Shown in pieces: positions 17,401 through 27,200 of a DNA stretch of 64,000 bases. Positions within the stretch are counted from its first letter, which is position 1, and each line of letters opens with the position of its first letter. A model generated the notes under the pieces. The model saw only the letters and a list, made by a program, of their open reading frames with translations. It searched no databases and was not told where the DNA came from. This stretch comes from Candidatus Rifleibacteriota bacterium (GTDB lineage: Bacteria; Muiribacteriota; Ozemobacteria; Ozemobacterales; Ozemobacteraceae). Made by a program: the position numbers and the translations under genes. The stretch is from positions 230,442-294,441 of the forward strand of contig JADFZL010000007.1 in the NCBI GenBank assembly GCA_015232575.1. Reading direction: 5' to 3'.

Positions 17401-20400
17401 ATTCCGGACTGACCGCAATTTTTACACCAAATGCAGACCTGGCGTTCCTCAGTACTTACACTGCCAAAATTACCACAGGTGCAAAAGATTTGGCTGGGAA
17501 TGCTCTTGCAGCAGACTATATCTGGAGTTTCACAACCGGTGCGGCTCCTGATACTACACGACCGACGGTTGCTTCTTCAAGCCCTGCAAATGCCGAGAGA
17601 TACGTATCTATAAGAAAAAAACTCTCAGCAGTATTCAATGAAGGAATGGACGTCACAACGATTAATTCAACAACCTTCAGTGTAACTGGGCCCGGCGGAA
17701 CAGCTGTAACAGGAACAGTTGCCTGTGTAGGCACGATCGCAACTTTTTCCCCAACAATCAATCTGGCACTTAATTCAACTTATACTGCCACGATTAACAC
17801 TTCAGTTAAGGATCTTGCCGGTAATGCACTTGCGGCAAATTATATCTGGAGTTTCAGTACCGACGCACCTCTGGACATTATACCGCCTGTGGTGTCTTCT
17901 TCCGACCCTTCCAATGGCGAAAAAGATGTTGCACTCAATAAGAAAATCGCAGTAACTTTCAGTGAAAGCATGGCTTCTGCAACGATTAATTCAACAAACT
18001 TTACTATCACAGGACCCGGCGGAATAGCTGTAACTGGCGCAGTAAATTATGTTGGTATGGTTGCAAACTTTACACCCACAGGAAATCTTACAGCTAATGC
18101 TACCTATACCGGCACAATTACAACTGGAGTTAAGGATGTTGCAGGCAATGCGCTTGCGGCAAATTATACCTGGACCTTTATCACTGGTGCCGCTGCTGAT
18201 ACAACAGCTCCGACGGTTGCTTCTATAGACCCGGTTGATGCTGAAAAAGAAGTGGCAGTAAACAAGAAGATTTCAGTAACTTTCAGCGAAAGTATGGACT
18301 CTGCCACAATAAGTTCAGCTAGCTTTAAAGTAGCTGATGCAGGAGGAGTTCCCGTAGCAGGAACAGTAACCTTTGCCGGCATGATTGCTAACTTTACACC
18401 GACAAGTGTACTGGCTTTTAATGCTACCTTTACTGTTACTGTAACCACAGGGGTAAAAGACCTGGCTGAGAATGCGCTTGCGGCAAATTACACATCGACC
18501 TTTACCACTGGTGCCGCTCCCGATACAACAGCACCGACGGTTGCTTCTACAGATCCGGCTAATGCTGAAAAAGAGGTTGCAGTCAACAAGAAAATAGCTG
18601 CTCCATTCAGTGAAAGTATGGATTCTGAAACGATTAATCCAACAACTTTCAAATTGACAGGACCTGGTGGAACACCTGTTGCAGGTACAGTTACGTATGT
18701 TGGTCAGATTGCGAACTTTGCACCTTTAGCCAATCTAAGTTTTAACGCCACTTACACTGCTCTTATCAGCACAGGCGTGTGTGATCTGGCAGGCAACGAG
18801 ATGGAGACTGCCTATACATGGAGTTTCACAACAGGCGCAGCGCCAGATACTACACCACCGACAGTCTCTTCTACAGATCCTGTTAATAATGAAACTGATG
18901 TTGCGGTAAACAAAAAAATCGCCGCAGTTTTCAGTGAAGGTATGGACTCTGCAACGATTAATCAGGCAAACTTCAAATTGACAGGACCTGGTGGATCATC
19001 AGTCTCTGGATTGGTGAATTATGTGGGAATGATTGCAAACTTTACACCCACAGCCAATCTTGCATTTAACACCACTTACACTGCCAGAATTGCGACAGGC
19101 GCTAAAGATCTTGCAGGCAATGCGATTGCGGCAAGTTACTCGTGGAGTTTCACAACCGGTAATGCTCCAGATACTACAAAGCCTACAGTTGCTTCTACAG
19201 ACCCGGCTAATGCTGAAAAAGATGTTGCGGTAAACAAGAAAATCTCAGCAACATTCAGCGAAGGTATGGACTCGGCAACGATTAACCAGACAACCTTCAA
19301 GCTGAAGGGCCCTGGCGGAACTACTGTGACAGGTACGGTAACCAATGTTGGAATGATTGCAAACTTTACACCAGCAGCCAATCTGGCTTTCAATTCAACT
19401 TATACAGCCTCAATAGCCACAGGTGCGAAAGATCTTGCAGGGAATACGATTGCGGCAAGTTACTCGTGGAACTTTACTACCGGTGCCGCTCCTGACACCA
19501 CTCCTCCAACAGTAATTTCCACCGACCCTGCCAGCGGTGCAGTAGATGTTCCGGTAAACAAGAAAATCTCTGCTCCTTTCAGCGAAGGTATGGATTCATC
19601 TACTATTAACCAGACAACCTTCAAGATGAAAGGACCTGGCGGAATATCTATCCCTGGCACGGTGAGTTATGCCGGCATGATTGCAAACTTTGCGCCCACA
19701 GCCAACTATGCATTCAACGCCACTTATACAGTCACTATAACCACCGGCGCGAAGGATCTCGCCGGTAACCCCCTGGGGGCTGACTACGTCTGGAGCTTCA
19801 CCACTGGTGACGCTCCGGATACTACACGGCCGACGGTTGCTTCAACAGACCCGGCTAATAAAGAAGGTGATGTTGCGGTTAACAAGAAGATTGCTGTTTC
19901 CTTCAGCGAAGGAATGGATTCTTCAACAATTAACCAGACAACATTCAAATTAGCGGGTCCCGGCGGAACATCTGTATCGGGAACTGTGAGTTATGCCGGA
20001 ACGATTGCTAACTTTACCCCGTTGAGCAACTTGGCTTTCAATGCAACTTATACTGCCAACATTGCCACCGGCGCAAAGGATCTGTCAGGCAATTCAATTG
20101 CAGCTAGTTATACATGGACCTTCCTGACAGGTGCTGCACCTGATACAACAGCGCCTGTGGTGGTTTCTGCAGACCCTGCGAAGAATGAAATTGAAGTTGC
20201 TGTTAACAAGAAAATTGCAGTTACTTTCAGCGAAAGTATGGACACTGCAACTATCAACCTGACAACATTCAAATTAACAGGACCCGGCGGAACATCTGTA
20301 ACAGGAACGGTCAGTTATGCTGGCTTGATTGCAAACTTTACACCCACGACCAATCTTGCTTTCAATGCAACTTATACTGCCGTTGTTGCTACCGGTGTGA

Positions 20401-22814
20401 AGGACCTTGCAGGTAACACCCTTACGGCAAGTTACTCCTGGAGTTTCACCACCGGTGCTGCTCCGGATACTACACGCCCGACAGTGGCTTCTACAGACCC
20501 TGCGAATAATGAAATAGCAGTTGCTGTTAACAAGAAAATCGCAGCAACCTTCAGCGAAGGAATGGATTCTTCAACAATTAATCAGACAACATTCAAGCTG
20601 ACGGGTCCTGGCGGTACATCTGTAACAGGAACGGTTAGTTATGCTGGCTTGATTGCAAACTTTACACCCACAACCAATCTGGCATTCAATGCAACTTATA
20701 CTGCCAACATTGCCACCGGAGCAAAGGATCTGTCAGGCAATGCGATTGCGGCCAGTTATACATGGACCTTTCTGACGGGTGCTGCCCCAGATACTACAGC
20801 GCCTCTGGTAGTTTCTGCAGATCCTGCGAATAATGAAAAAGAAGTTGCTGTTAACAAGAAAATTGCAGTTACTTTCAGCGAAGGTATGGACTCTGCGACT
20901 ATCAACCTGACAACACTCAAGTTAACAGGTCCCGGCGGAACCTCTGTAACAGGAACGGTTAGTTATGCCGGCTTGATTGCCAACTTTACACCCACAACCA
21001 ATCTGGCATTCAATGCAACTTATACTGCGGTTGTTGCTACTGGCGCGAAGGACCTTGCAGGGAACGCTCTTACAGCAAGTTACACATGGAGTTTCACCAC
21101 CGGTGCCGCTCCAGATACTACTCCACCGACTGTTACTGCTAAAGCGCCGTTGAACAATGAAAGAAATGTATCAATCAGCAGCAAAATAGTTGCATCATTC
21201 AGCGAAGGCATGGACTCCCTGACGATTAATCCGACAACATTCAGTTTGACTGGACCCGGCGGAATATCTGTGTCAGGCACGGTCAATTATGCTGGTTTGA
21301 CAGCAACGTTCACACCCTCGGTTAATCTGGCTTACAATGCCACTTATACAGCTGTCATAGCTACTGGAGCAAAAGATCTCGCTGGCAACAAGCTTGCTGC
21401 AAGCTTCAGCTGGAGCTTTACAACTGGCGCAGTACCTGATACCACACCGCCGACGGTGGTTTATGTTGCCCCGGCAAGTGGTGCAATTGAAGTAGCTGTA
21501 AACAGAAAGCCCGTTGCGTCCTTTAGTGAAGACATGGACCCGGCAACGATAAACCAGACGACCTTTAAAATGATTGCATCTGATGGAACGAATGTTATCG
21601 GGTCGGTGACCTATTCAGCTTCTGTTGCAACGTTTACTCCCACAAATAATCTGGCTTTCAATTCTTCCTATACTGTTATCATATCAAGCGGTGCAAAGGA
21701 TCTGGCTGGAAATCGATTAACAGCGAGTTATTCATGGACATTTGTTACGGCTGTCAGGCCAACAGTAGTTTCAACAAATCCTGCCAGTAACGCAACAGAC
21801 GTTCCAATTAACAAAAAACTTCTTGTGACATTCAGCAAGGACATGAATGCTGATACTATAACAAACCTGAGTTTTACCGTCGCAGGAGTAGCTGGAACTG
21901 TAACCTATGATTCGGTTACCAGAATTGCAACCTTTAAACCTACAGCTAACTATGCGATAAACGCTCCCTATACTGCTGTAATCTCCAGCGGAGTAAAAGA
22001 TCTGGCTGGAAATGCGCTTGAAAAAGATTACTCATGGACATTCACGACCGGCTTAAGGACATTGGCTGAACCAGTAGCACTCGGAGCAGTCGAAGCTTTC
22101 GGAAATTTTGGTGGTGGCGCTGGAATGACCAATCAGGGGCTTTTAACCGTAGTTAACGGAGATATTGGTACCACAGGCGTTTCAACTATGATTACAGGAT
22201 TCCATGATACAGCTGGCAATGTTTACACTGAAACAACATTGAATAAGGGAAAAGTAAATGGAATAATTCATTCCGCCACTGCGCCCCCTGGTTCTGTTGC
22301 TGGTGTAATAGCAGCTAATTGTGATCTTGATGCAAGAAGTGCGTTTGATAAACTTTCTCCCGATCTGCTTCCAGGAGGAATCGACGTATCAGCTTATGGT
22401 GGAGGAGCTGGTCAGCTAGGCAATCGTACTCTTCTTCCAGGAATTTATAAATCTGCACCGGGAACTTATGCCATCCAGGATGGTCCTCTCACTCTCGATG
22501 CGCAAGGAGATGCAAATGCTGTATGGGTATTTCAGATGGCTTCGTCGCTCACAGTTGGCGGACCTGGAGCTGCATTCCCTCAAAGCGTTATTCTGGTAAA
22601 TGGTGCACTTGCAAAGAATGTTTACTGGCAGGTCGGCAGTGCGGCAACAATTAATGCCGGCGGAGGTGGTACAATGGTTGGAACAATAATCGCCAGAGCT
22701 GGCGCTACATTCTCTACTGCCGGAAATGTTAATATCGTAACATTGAATGGCAGAGCAATCGGTCTGGATGCTTCTGTAACAATCGTTAACACGGTAATTA
22801 ACGTCCCCGAATAA
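14460..22814 (+). CDS. giant Ig-repeat lipoprotein with C-terminal ice-binding-like domain
   Basis: A 2784-residue surface protein. The lipobox ITGC gives a lipid-modified Cys25, so it is probably anchored in the outer membrane. From about residue 45 to 2535 there are 23 tandem bacterial Ig-like (Big_5/SbsA) domains, mostly 108 residues, each starting DTTxPTVxSTDP and containing VAVNKKIxVTFSE.M, FTP..NLAFN.TY and TGAKDLAGN...Y.WSFTTG. Repeat 2 has an insertion; repeats 3 and 23 are shorter. The last about 245 residues form a DUF3494 ice-binding-like beta-solenoid (GNFGGGAGMTNQG; LPGIYKSAPGTYAI; VWVFQMASSLTVG; TIIARAGATF). This is the layout of an adhesin: anchor, long rigid stalk and binding tip. 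Ice is the likely but untested ligand; other surfaces are possible. Confidence 0.9.
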   Translation: MREFKTWSYYFVWTLIMSFFLITGCRGCREDSGQFAEQGALPAALTVTSTNPESGESDVAVNKKISVTFSEEMAPSTISSATFRLASSDGITVAGTLSYAGLSAVFAPSGDLAVNTVYSATVTTGAKGLAGNSLSTDFTWSFTTGSAPDTVAPTVVSTDPEDHAVDVAVNMKITVPFSKAMDPLTVNSTTFTLVESNDAQVANLLENPKNFSLAGSAGQAIQGTVVCVGWVAVFTPAKNLSLNTRYIAMLSTGVKDLAGNALAENYIWSFTAIAPDPVPPTVAFTDPANGDIDVAINKKIAVTFSKAIDPLTINPKTVFIDGVSGTVLYDAVTKIATFKSNTDLSIKTAYIITVTTGVKDLAGNAMAANFTSPFTTGVARDITAPTVSSTDPVENETNVAVNKKISVPFSESMNPLTINNSNFYVTDPNGAKVVGTVSYAGLVAIFKPVSNFAFNTRYSAVITTGAKDLAGNGLAGNYNWSFTTGSLADIIAPTVVTTSTIPTDGATNVPVNIKLSVAFSEGMNPLTMNLSNIYLKGPGGTTVTGTVTYLGVTAIFTPAANLAFNATYTGTVTTGAKDLAGNTMAANYNWSFVTGATPDTTRPSVVSTDPLTGSKNVAVSKKLSVTFSEAMNPLTVSPTTFTLARADGTSVTGTVSLLARIATFTPTVSLISNATYTATITTGAKDLAGNTIAANYTWTFVAGVAPDTVLPSVTSTDPSNSEKNVAVNKKIAVTFSEVMSSATVNLTNYTLSDSSGTAVAGTVSYVGLIANFNPASNLAFNSTYTAMIKTGVKDLAGNALAANYTWSFSTGVAPDTTLPTVTSTDPVNAETNVAVNKKIAVTFSEGMDSATINSSTFTVAGPGGTLVAGTVTNVGVVAYFTPSSNLPFNSTYTATITTGAKDLAGNALGSNYTWTFSTGVAPDTTAPVVAAADPLLAATVVVTNKKLSATFSEGMDAATINSTTFVVTGPGGVAVAGTVNYSGLTAIFTPNADLAFLSTYTAKITTGAKDLAGNALAADYIWSFTTGAAPDTTRPTVASSSPANAERYVSIRKKLSAVFNEGMDVTTINSTTFSVTGPGGTAVTGTVACVGTIATFSPTINLALNSTYTATINTSVKDLAGNALAANYIWSFSTDAPLDIIPPVVSSSDPSNGEKDVALNKKIAVTFSESMASATINSTNFTITGPGGIAVTGAVNYVGMVANFTPTGNLTANATYTGTITTGVKDVAGNALAANYTWTFITGAAADTTAPTVASIDPVDAEKEVAVNKKISVTFSESMDSATISSASFKVADAGGVPVAGTVTFAGMIANFTPTSVLAFNATFTVTVTTGVKDLAENALAANYTSTFTTGAAPDTTAPTVASTDPANAEKEVAVNKKIAAPFSESMDSETINPTTFKLTGPGGTPVAGTVTYVGQIANFAPLANLSFNATYTALISTGVCDLAGNEMETAYTWSFTTGAAPDTTPPTVSSTDPVNNETDVAVNKKIAAVFSEGMDSATINQANFKLTGPGGSSVSGLVNYVGMIANFTPTANLAFNTTYTARIATGAKDLAGNAIAASYSWSFTTGNAPDTTKPTVASTDPANAEKDVAVNKKISATFSEGMDSATINQTTFKLKGPGGTTVTGTVTNVGMIANFTPAANLAFNSTYTASIATGAKDLAGNTIAASYSWNFTTGAAPDTTPPTVISTDPASGAVDVPVNKKISAPFSEGMDSSTINQTTFKMKGPGGISIPGTVSYAGMIANFAPTANYAFNATYTVTITTGAKDLAGNPLGADYVWSFTTGDAPDTTRPTVASTDPANKEGDVAVNKKIAVSFSEGMDSSTINQTTFKLAGPGGTSVSGTVSYAGTIANFTPLSNLAFNATYTANIATGAKDLSGNSIAASYTWTFLTGAAPDTTAPVVVSADPAKNEIEVAVNKKIAVTFSESMDTATINLTTFKLTGPGGTSVTGTVSYAGLIANFTPTTNLAFNATYTAVVATGVKDLAGNTLTASYSWSFTTGAAPDTTRPTVASTDPANNEIAVAVNKKIAATFSEGMDSSTINQTTFKLTGPGGTSVTGTVSYAGLIANFTPTTNLAFNATYTANIATGAKDLSGNAIAASYTWTFLTGAAPDTTAPLVVSADPANNEKEVAVNKKIAVTFSEGMDSATINLTTLKLTGPGGTSVTGTVSYAGLIANFTPTTNLAFNATYTAVVATGAKDLAGNALTASYTWSFTTGAAPDTTPPTVTAKAPLNNERNVSISSKIVASFSEGMDSLTINPTTFSLTGPGGISVSGTVNYAGLTATFTPSVNLAYNATYTAVIATGAKDLAGNKLAASFSWSFTTGAVPDTTPPTVVYVAPASGAIEVAVNRKPVASFSEDMDPATINQTTFKMIASDGTNVIGSVTYSASVATFTPTNNLAFNSSYTVIISSGAKDLAGNRLTASYSWTFVTAVRPTVVSTNPASNATDVPINKKLLVTFSKDMNADTITNLSFTVAGVAGTVTYDSVTRIATFKPTANYAINAPYTAVISSGVKDLAGNALEKDYSWTFTTGLRTLAEPVALGAVEAFGNFGGGAGMTNQGLLTVVNGDIGTTGVSTMITGFHDTAGNVYTETTLNKGKVNGIIHSATAPPGSVAGVIAANCDLDARSAFDKLSPDLLPGGIDVSAYGGGAGQLGNRTLLPGIYKSAPGTYAIQDGPLTLDAQGDANAVWVFQMASSLTVGGPGAAFPQSVILVNGALAKNVYWQVGSAATINAGGGGTMVGTIIARAGATFSTAGNVNIVTLNGRAIGLDASVTIVNTVINVPE
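19818..21113 (+). repeat. recent two-domain duplication within Ig repeats 17-20
   Basis: Four successive domains start at 19818, 20142, 20466 and 20790, exactly 324 bp apart. Domain 17 resembles 19 (TRPTVASTDP; IATGAKDLSGN; TWTFLTG), and 18 resembles 20 (SADPA; STINL- or ATINL-type; VVATG), more than 17 resembles 18. So a 648-bp two-domain unit was duplicated in tandem. Long stretches are identical at the DNA level. Confidence 0.75.
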
Positions 22815-22826
22815 ACATCAAACTTG

Positions 22827-22856
22827 CCCTCTCCCGCGGTAATGCCGGGGAGAGGG
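22827..22856 (+). terminator. terminator after giant Ig-repeat gene
   Basis: A 9-bp GC-rich stem, CCCTCTCCC (22827-22835) with GGGAGAGGG (22848-22856), begins 12 nt after the stop codon. There is no T run, so it may be a Rho-assisted or repeat-derived hairpin. Confidence 0.55.
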
Positions 22857-22914
22857 TACATACCCCAGAATTAGTGGGTAGATTAGAAAATATTTCAGTG
22901 AAAGGATTAAAAAC

Positions 22915-23064
22915 ATGTTGGAAATGATTGCTGGTATATTGATTTTTGGCTGGTTGCTTGGAATGGTTTCATCCTATACGATTAACGGGTTTATCCATAT
23001 ACTGCTTGTTATCGCGATTATCGTAATTCTCATGCGCGTTATAGGCGGCAGAAAACCCATTTAA
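22915..23064 (+). CDS. Lmo0937-family small membrane protein
   Basis: A 49-residue protein with two transmembrane helices. It starts MLEMIAGILIFGWLLGMVSS and continues ...YTINGFIHILLVIAIIVILMRVIGGRKPI, close to the Lmo0937 (DUF5670) family, where the W-L-L-G-x-x-S-x-x-x-x-G-F-I-H-I-L-L pattern is diagnostic. AAAGGA lies upstream of the ATG. It follows the Ig-repeat gene by 100 nt and precedes the PEGA-like gene by 36 nt, so all three may be co-transcribed. The family is common in stress-responsive gene groups next to BON, PRC and YflT proteins; its molecular function is unknown. Confidence 0.88.
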   Translation: MLEMIAGILIFGWLLGMVSSYTINGFIHILLVIAIIVILMRVIGGRKPI

Positions 23065-23100
23065 TCAGTGTTTTTACATCACCTATTGAAAGGAAAAATT

Positions 23101-23937
23101 ATGCAAAATCGTTTGCTGTTAACTATTCTCGGTATTCTTTTTCTCCTTCCGATTGCGACATTTGGATATGGCCATTATACGGTCTATTCAACAGTTCCAG
23201 CGGATGTCTATATTGACAATGAATATAATGCAAGTATTTCAGCCACACAAACGCTGAAGCTTATTCTTTACGGGCCGCAAACTTATGTAATTGGTGTGCG
23301 CAAAATTGACACCGGCGAAACTTATAAGGAAACGGTCAAGGTTGGAAAAAATCTGAATGAACATCGTGAAATTCATGCTTTTGTTAATTATTTGCAGTTT
23401 AAATCAGAAGTAACCGTCTATTCACAGCTTCCAGCAGATGTATATGTTGATAATGAATTTAAGTTCTCTGTTGATATCAATCAACCCATGGCAATCAATT
23501 TGTCCGGTCCAAGATCTTATGTCTTTGAAATCCGTGCAAAAAATTCAAATCTGATATTCAGGGAAGAAGTCAGCATTGATCTTAACACAAATTTAAAAAG
23601 AGAAATCAGAGCTTTTTCGTTGCCAACAGATGCTCCGATTCAAACCCAGACTCAGATTCTTACACAAACCGAAGTTTCAGCACCGGTTGCTCAGGCAAAA
23701 GGCACCATCTCAAGAGAAGAGATGGCAGATGAGATTCAGAAAGCAACAGCAAAAGCCAAAGCTGAAGCACTTGCAGAAGAAGCTGGCAGAAGAAAGCGTG
23801 CAGAGAAAAGAGCTTTAACAAGCAAGGGAATCGGTCATGTAGTTGGCGTAGAAGCAAATTCCGGACTTCCAAATTCTGTAAAGAATATGGAAAGAATCAA
23901 GCTTTTACTGGAAGCGTTGCCTGCATTAAATAAATAG
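23101..23937 (+). CDS. exported PEGA-like repeat protein
   Basis: A 278-residue protein. The ATG at 23101 is preferred, since AAAGGA precedes it and a signal peptide follows at once (LLLTILGILFLLPIATFG). Two repeats of about 70 residues, around 22-92 and 97-167, share Y(S)xxPADVYxDNE(Y/F)...G(P)x(T/S)YVxxxR, as in PEGA-type carbohydrate or surface-layer domains. The C-terminal third is a charged Ala/Glu/Lys-rich helix (EEMADEIQKATAKAKAEALAEEAGRRKR), probably a coiled coil. The exact repeat family is uncertain. It probably works at the cell surface with the neighbouring exported proteins. Confidence 0.7.
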   Translation: MQNRLLLTILGILFLLPIATFGYGHYTVYSTVPADVYIDNEYNASISATQTLKLILYGPQTYVIGVRKIDTGETYKETVKVGKNLNEHREIHAFVNYLQFKSEVTVYSQLPADVYVDNEFKFSVDINQPMAINLSGPRSYVFEIRAKNSNLIFREEVSIDLNTNLKREIRAFSLPTDAPIQTQTQILTQTEVSAPVAQAKGTISREEMADEIQKATAKAKAEALAEEAGRRKRAEKRALTSKGIGHVVGVEANSGLPNSVKNMERIKLLLEALPALNK

Positions 23938-24067
23938 AATATCAAATTCAATTCGTTCAACATTGTCCTCGCCAATACATGATATTGAATGCGGGCAATG
24001 TTTGTACTAAAACTGATTGCTATTTCTGGAACCCCATTTTGATGCAGAAATGCGCTCTCTCCAACCC

Positions 24068-24150
24068 TGTCATTTCGACCGAAGGGAGAAATCTCGTTTT
24101 TTCTACTTGATCTAACCTTTCGGAGATCTCTCCCCCTGGTCGAGATGACA
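24068..24150. repeat. dispersed imperfect palindrome, copy 1
   Basis: TGTCATTTCGACCGAAGGGA starts the left arm; the right arm ends CTGGTCGAGATGACA, so the whole folds into one long hairpin. This is the longest of six copies in the window and lies in the 294-bp gap (23938-24231) before the glucan synthase gene. The gap holds no other supported feature. Confidence 0.8.
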
Positions 24151-24214
24151 ATGAAAAGTTCGCCCTAAGGGCGATTAATTTAATAATAGTCTTATTCTGA
24201 AAGGAAAATCAACA

Positions 24215-24235
24215 ATGCAGAGTTCTGTTAAATGA
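24215..24235 (+). promoter_or_regulatory. six-codon leader peptide overlapping ndvB start
   Basis: The only Shine-Dalgarno (GAAAGGA) near the glucan synthase gene sits before ATG 24215, which opens a six-codon frame MQSSVK. Its TGA overlaps the synthase ATG as ATGA. Translation of the big gene would therefore depend on re-initiation after the leader. This is inferred from spacing only. Confidence 0.45.
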
Positions 24236-27200
24236 AACTACTCAGTCGCGACCAGATGAGTCAGCATGGAAGGGCACTCGCGGATTCACATAAGGTGACC
24301 GAAAAAGCCCACCCTGAAATGCTTTTGAGCAGGCTGAAAGCAAATGAGAAAGTTCTTGCTGAAACTTGCTCACTGCTGGTTCTGGCAGTAAAAGCTAATC
24401 ATCGCCTTGCACCTGCCGGAGAATGGCTTCTTGATAATTTTTATCTGATAAAAGAGCAGATTCAGACTGCAAAAAAACACTTGCCAAGAGGATACAGCCG
24501 TGAACTTCCATGCTTGATTTCCGGTGTATCAGCCGGCTTCCCGCGAGTATATGACATTGCCCTGGAAACTATATCATGCTGTGATGGACGGGTAGATCAG
24601 AAAAACCTGATCACTTTCATCACTGCCTATCAGCAGGTCAACGCGCTGAATCTGAATGAGCTCTGGGCAATACCAATAATGTTGCGGCTTGCACTGATTG
24701 AAAATCTCTGCCGGGTTGGAGCACGTGTTGCGGCTGACAGAACAGACCGGAATCTTGCAGATTTATGGGCGAGTAAGATGTCAGCAACTGCTGAAAAAGA
24801 TCCGAAAAGCCTTATAACTTTGATTGCAGATATGGCGCGTTCCCGGCCGACCCTTTCACGATCATTTGTTGCTGAACTCGCACGGCGCCTTCAGGGTAAG
24901 GGGCCCGGCCTTGCGATGACCCTGACATGGGTTGAGCAATCTCTTTTTGAGTCCGGCATGACAATTGAACAGATGGTGCAGTCTGAAATTCAGCAACAGG
25001 CTGCCGATCAGGTTTCAATCAGCAACAGTATCGGCAGTCTCAGGCTTCTTGGAGCAATTGACTGGCAGGAATTTGTAGAGGCGAGAAGCTTTGTCGAAAA
25101 AATACTGCGTGATGATCCGCCTGGAGTATATTCAAAAATGGATTTTTCGACACGTGATCGATATCGCCATGTAGTTGAAAAAATTGCCAGAAACAGTCCG
25201 CTTTCTGAAGAAGAAATTGCGAGAATTGCAATCCGCCTCGCTGCTGATTCCGCCTATTCGAATGGCAATGATGACAGATCCGCCCATGTTGGTTTCTACC
25301 TTATCGACAAAGGCTTACCTCAGCTGGAACATCTTGGAAAAATGCGTCTGTCGATTGCCGAAAAACTCCTGAGAATGACTTCTCAGCATTCATTGTTTCT
25401 ATATCTTGGAACGATAATGCTTGTTTCGACAGTTTTAACAGGCTATCTCTTACAGAAGGTCTATTCTGATGGAATCAATGGTCTGCTTTTTGCTTTTATC
25501 GGATCTCTGTTGTTTATATGTGTCAATCAGCTTGCTCTCTCCCTGGTGAACTGGATGGCGACATTGCTGGTAAAGCCAAATCCTCTGCCTCGCATGGATT
25601 TCTCCACCGGAATTCCAGCAGAATTCCGCACTCTGGTTGTGATACCAACAATGCTGACAGGTGCTCAGAGCCTTACACGTCTTGTTGAAGCTCTAGAAGT
25701 AAGATTCCTTGCAAATCGCGATGAAAACATATCTTTCTGTCTTTTGACTGATTTTGCTGATGCCACTCAGGAGAATGTTCCTGGCGATGAACTCCTTGTA
25801 CAGATGGCTGTAAAAAAGATAGAAGAACTTAATGAAAAGTATCCGGGTGCAAAACACAGCTTTTACCTTTTTCACCGCCCACGACAGTGGAATGCTGAGG
25901 AAAACATCTGGATGGGCTACGAGCGAAAGCGTGGCAAACTTGCCGATCTGAATTCCCTTTTGCGGGGTGCTTCAAAGGGCCGTTTCTCGGTTATCGTCGG
26001 AAATATTGCATTTCTTCAAACCGTCAGGTATGTAATAACTCTTGATACTGATACAGGACTTCCGCGGGAATCTGCATGGAAAATGGTTTCAACGATGGCA
26101 CATCCGCTGAATCACCCGTTATATGACAAAAAACTTCAGCGCATCAGTGAAGGATATGGAATTCTTCAGCCGCGTGTGGCACTGAGTATGTCAGGCTCAA
26201 ACCGGTCGTGGTATGCCAGATTATATGGAAGTGACCCGGGAGTTGATCCATATACACGTGTTGTTTCAGACATTTATCAGGACCTGTTCAGTGAAGGTTC
26301 ATTCAATGGAAAGGGAATATATGATGTCGATGCGTTTGAACTAACTTTAAACGGCCGTTTTCCAGAGAATAAAATTCTCAGCCACGATCTTGTTGAAGGA
26401 TGTTATGTCCGTTCAGGACTACTTTCAGATGTTTTAATTTATGAGGAATATCCATCTCGCTATAGTTCTGATGTGAATCGCCGTTACAGATGGATTCGCG
26501 GTGACTGGCAGATTTCACACTGGTTGCTTCCGAATGTGCCGCTGCTGAGCGGTGCAAGTGAAATTAATCCGCTTTCCAGACTTTCCAGATGGAAAATATT
26601 CGATAATCTTCGTCGGAGCGTTGTTCCTCTGGCATTCACTCTGCTTTTTCTGATTTCCTGGATAAAATTGTCTCCGGCGTGGTTCTGGACCCTTTCTGTA
26701 GTTGGAATGCTTCTCGTGCAATCAATGATAGCATCGGTTCTGGAAATGTACAGGAAACCGCTTGACGTTATGCTCGGCCAGCATCTTTTTGCGTCAGCAC
26801 GTTCTGCCGGAAGAAATTTTGTACAGGCGATATTCAATCTTACCAGTCTTCCTTATGAGGCCTATTTCAGCGTTGATGCTGTTATACGTACAACCTGGCG
26901 TCTGCTTGTTTCACAAAAGGGCCTTTTAGAATGGAACCCTTCAGGGAATGAAGAGAATTACACGGGCCTTGCTGGCTCCTACCGAACCATGTGGTTCGCT
27001 CCATTTGTTGCTTTTGCTGCAATTATTACGCTTTCATTCTCAAGACCTGCTTCATTGCTTTATGCATGGCCAATATTGCTGCTCTGGATTGTTTCTCCGG
27101 CTATCTCGTGGTGGTTCAGCCGGTCATTTGTTATTTCAGAAGACAAGCTATGCAAAGATCACACAATTTTTCTACGGATGATTTCAAGAAAAACATGGGC

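Noticed and set aside
15254..21286. Many open frames of 60-95 codons on the minus strand and in other plus frames within the giant Ig-repeat gene
   Set aside because: They recur with the 324-bp period and mirror the coding strand (e.g. TVPVT..PPGP patterns); none has a ribosome site. They are shadows of the repeats.
14460..22061. CRISPR-like periodic repeats
   Set aside because: The period is 324 bp and lies within one long frame encoding Ig-like domains; no 25-40 bp identical repeats with unique spacers.
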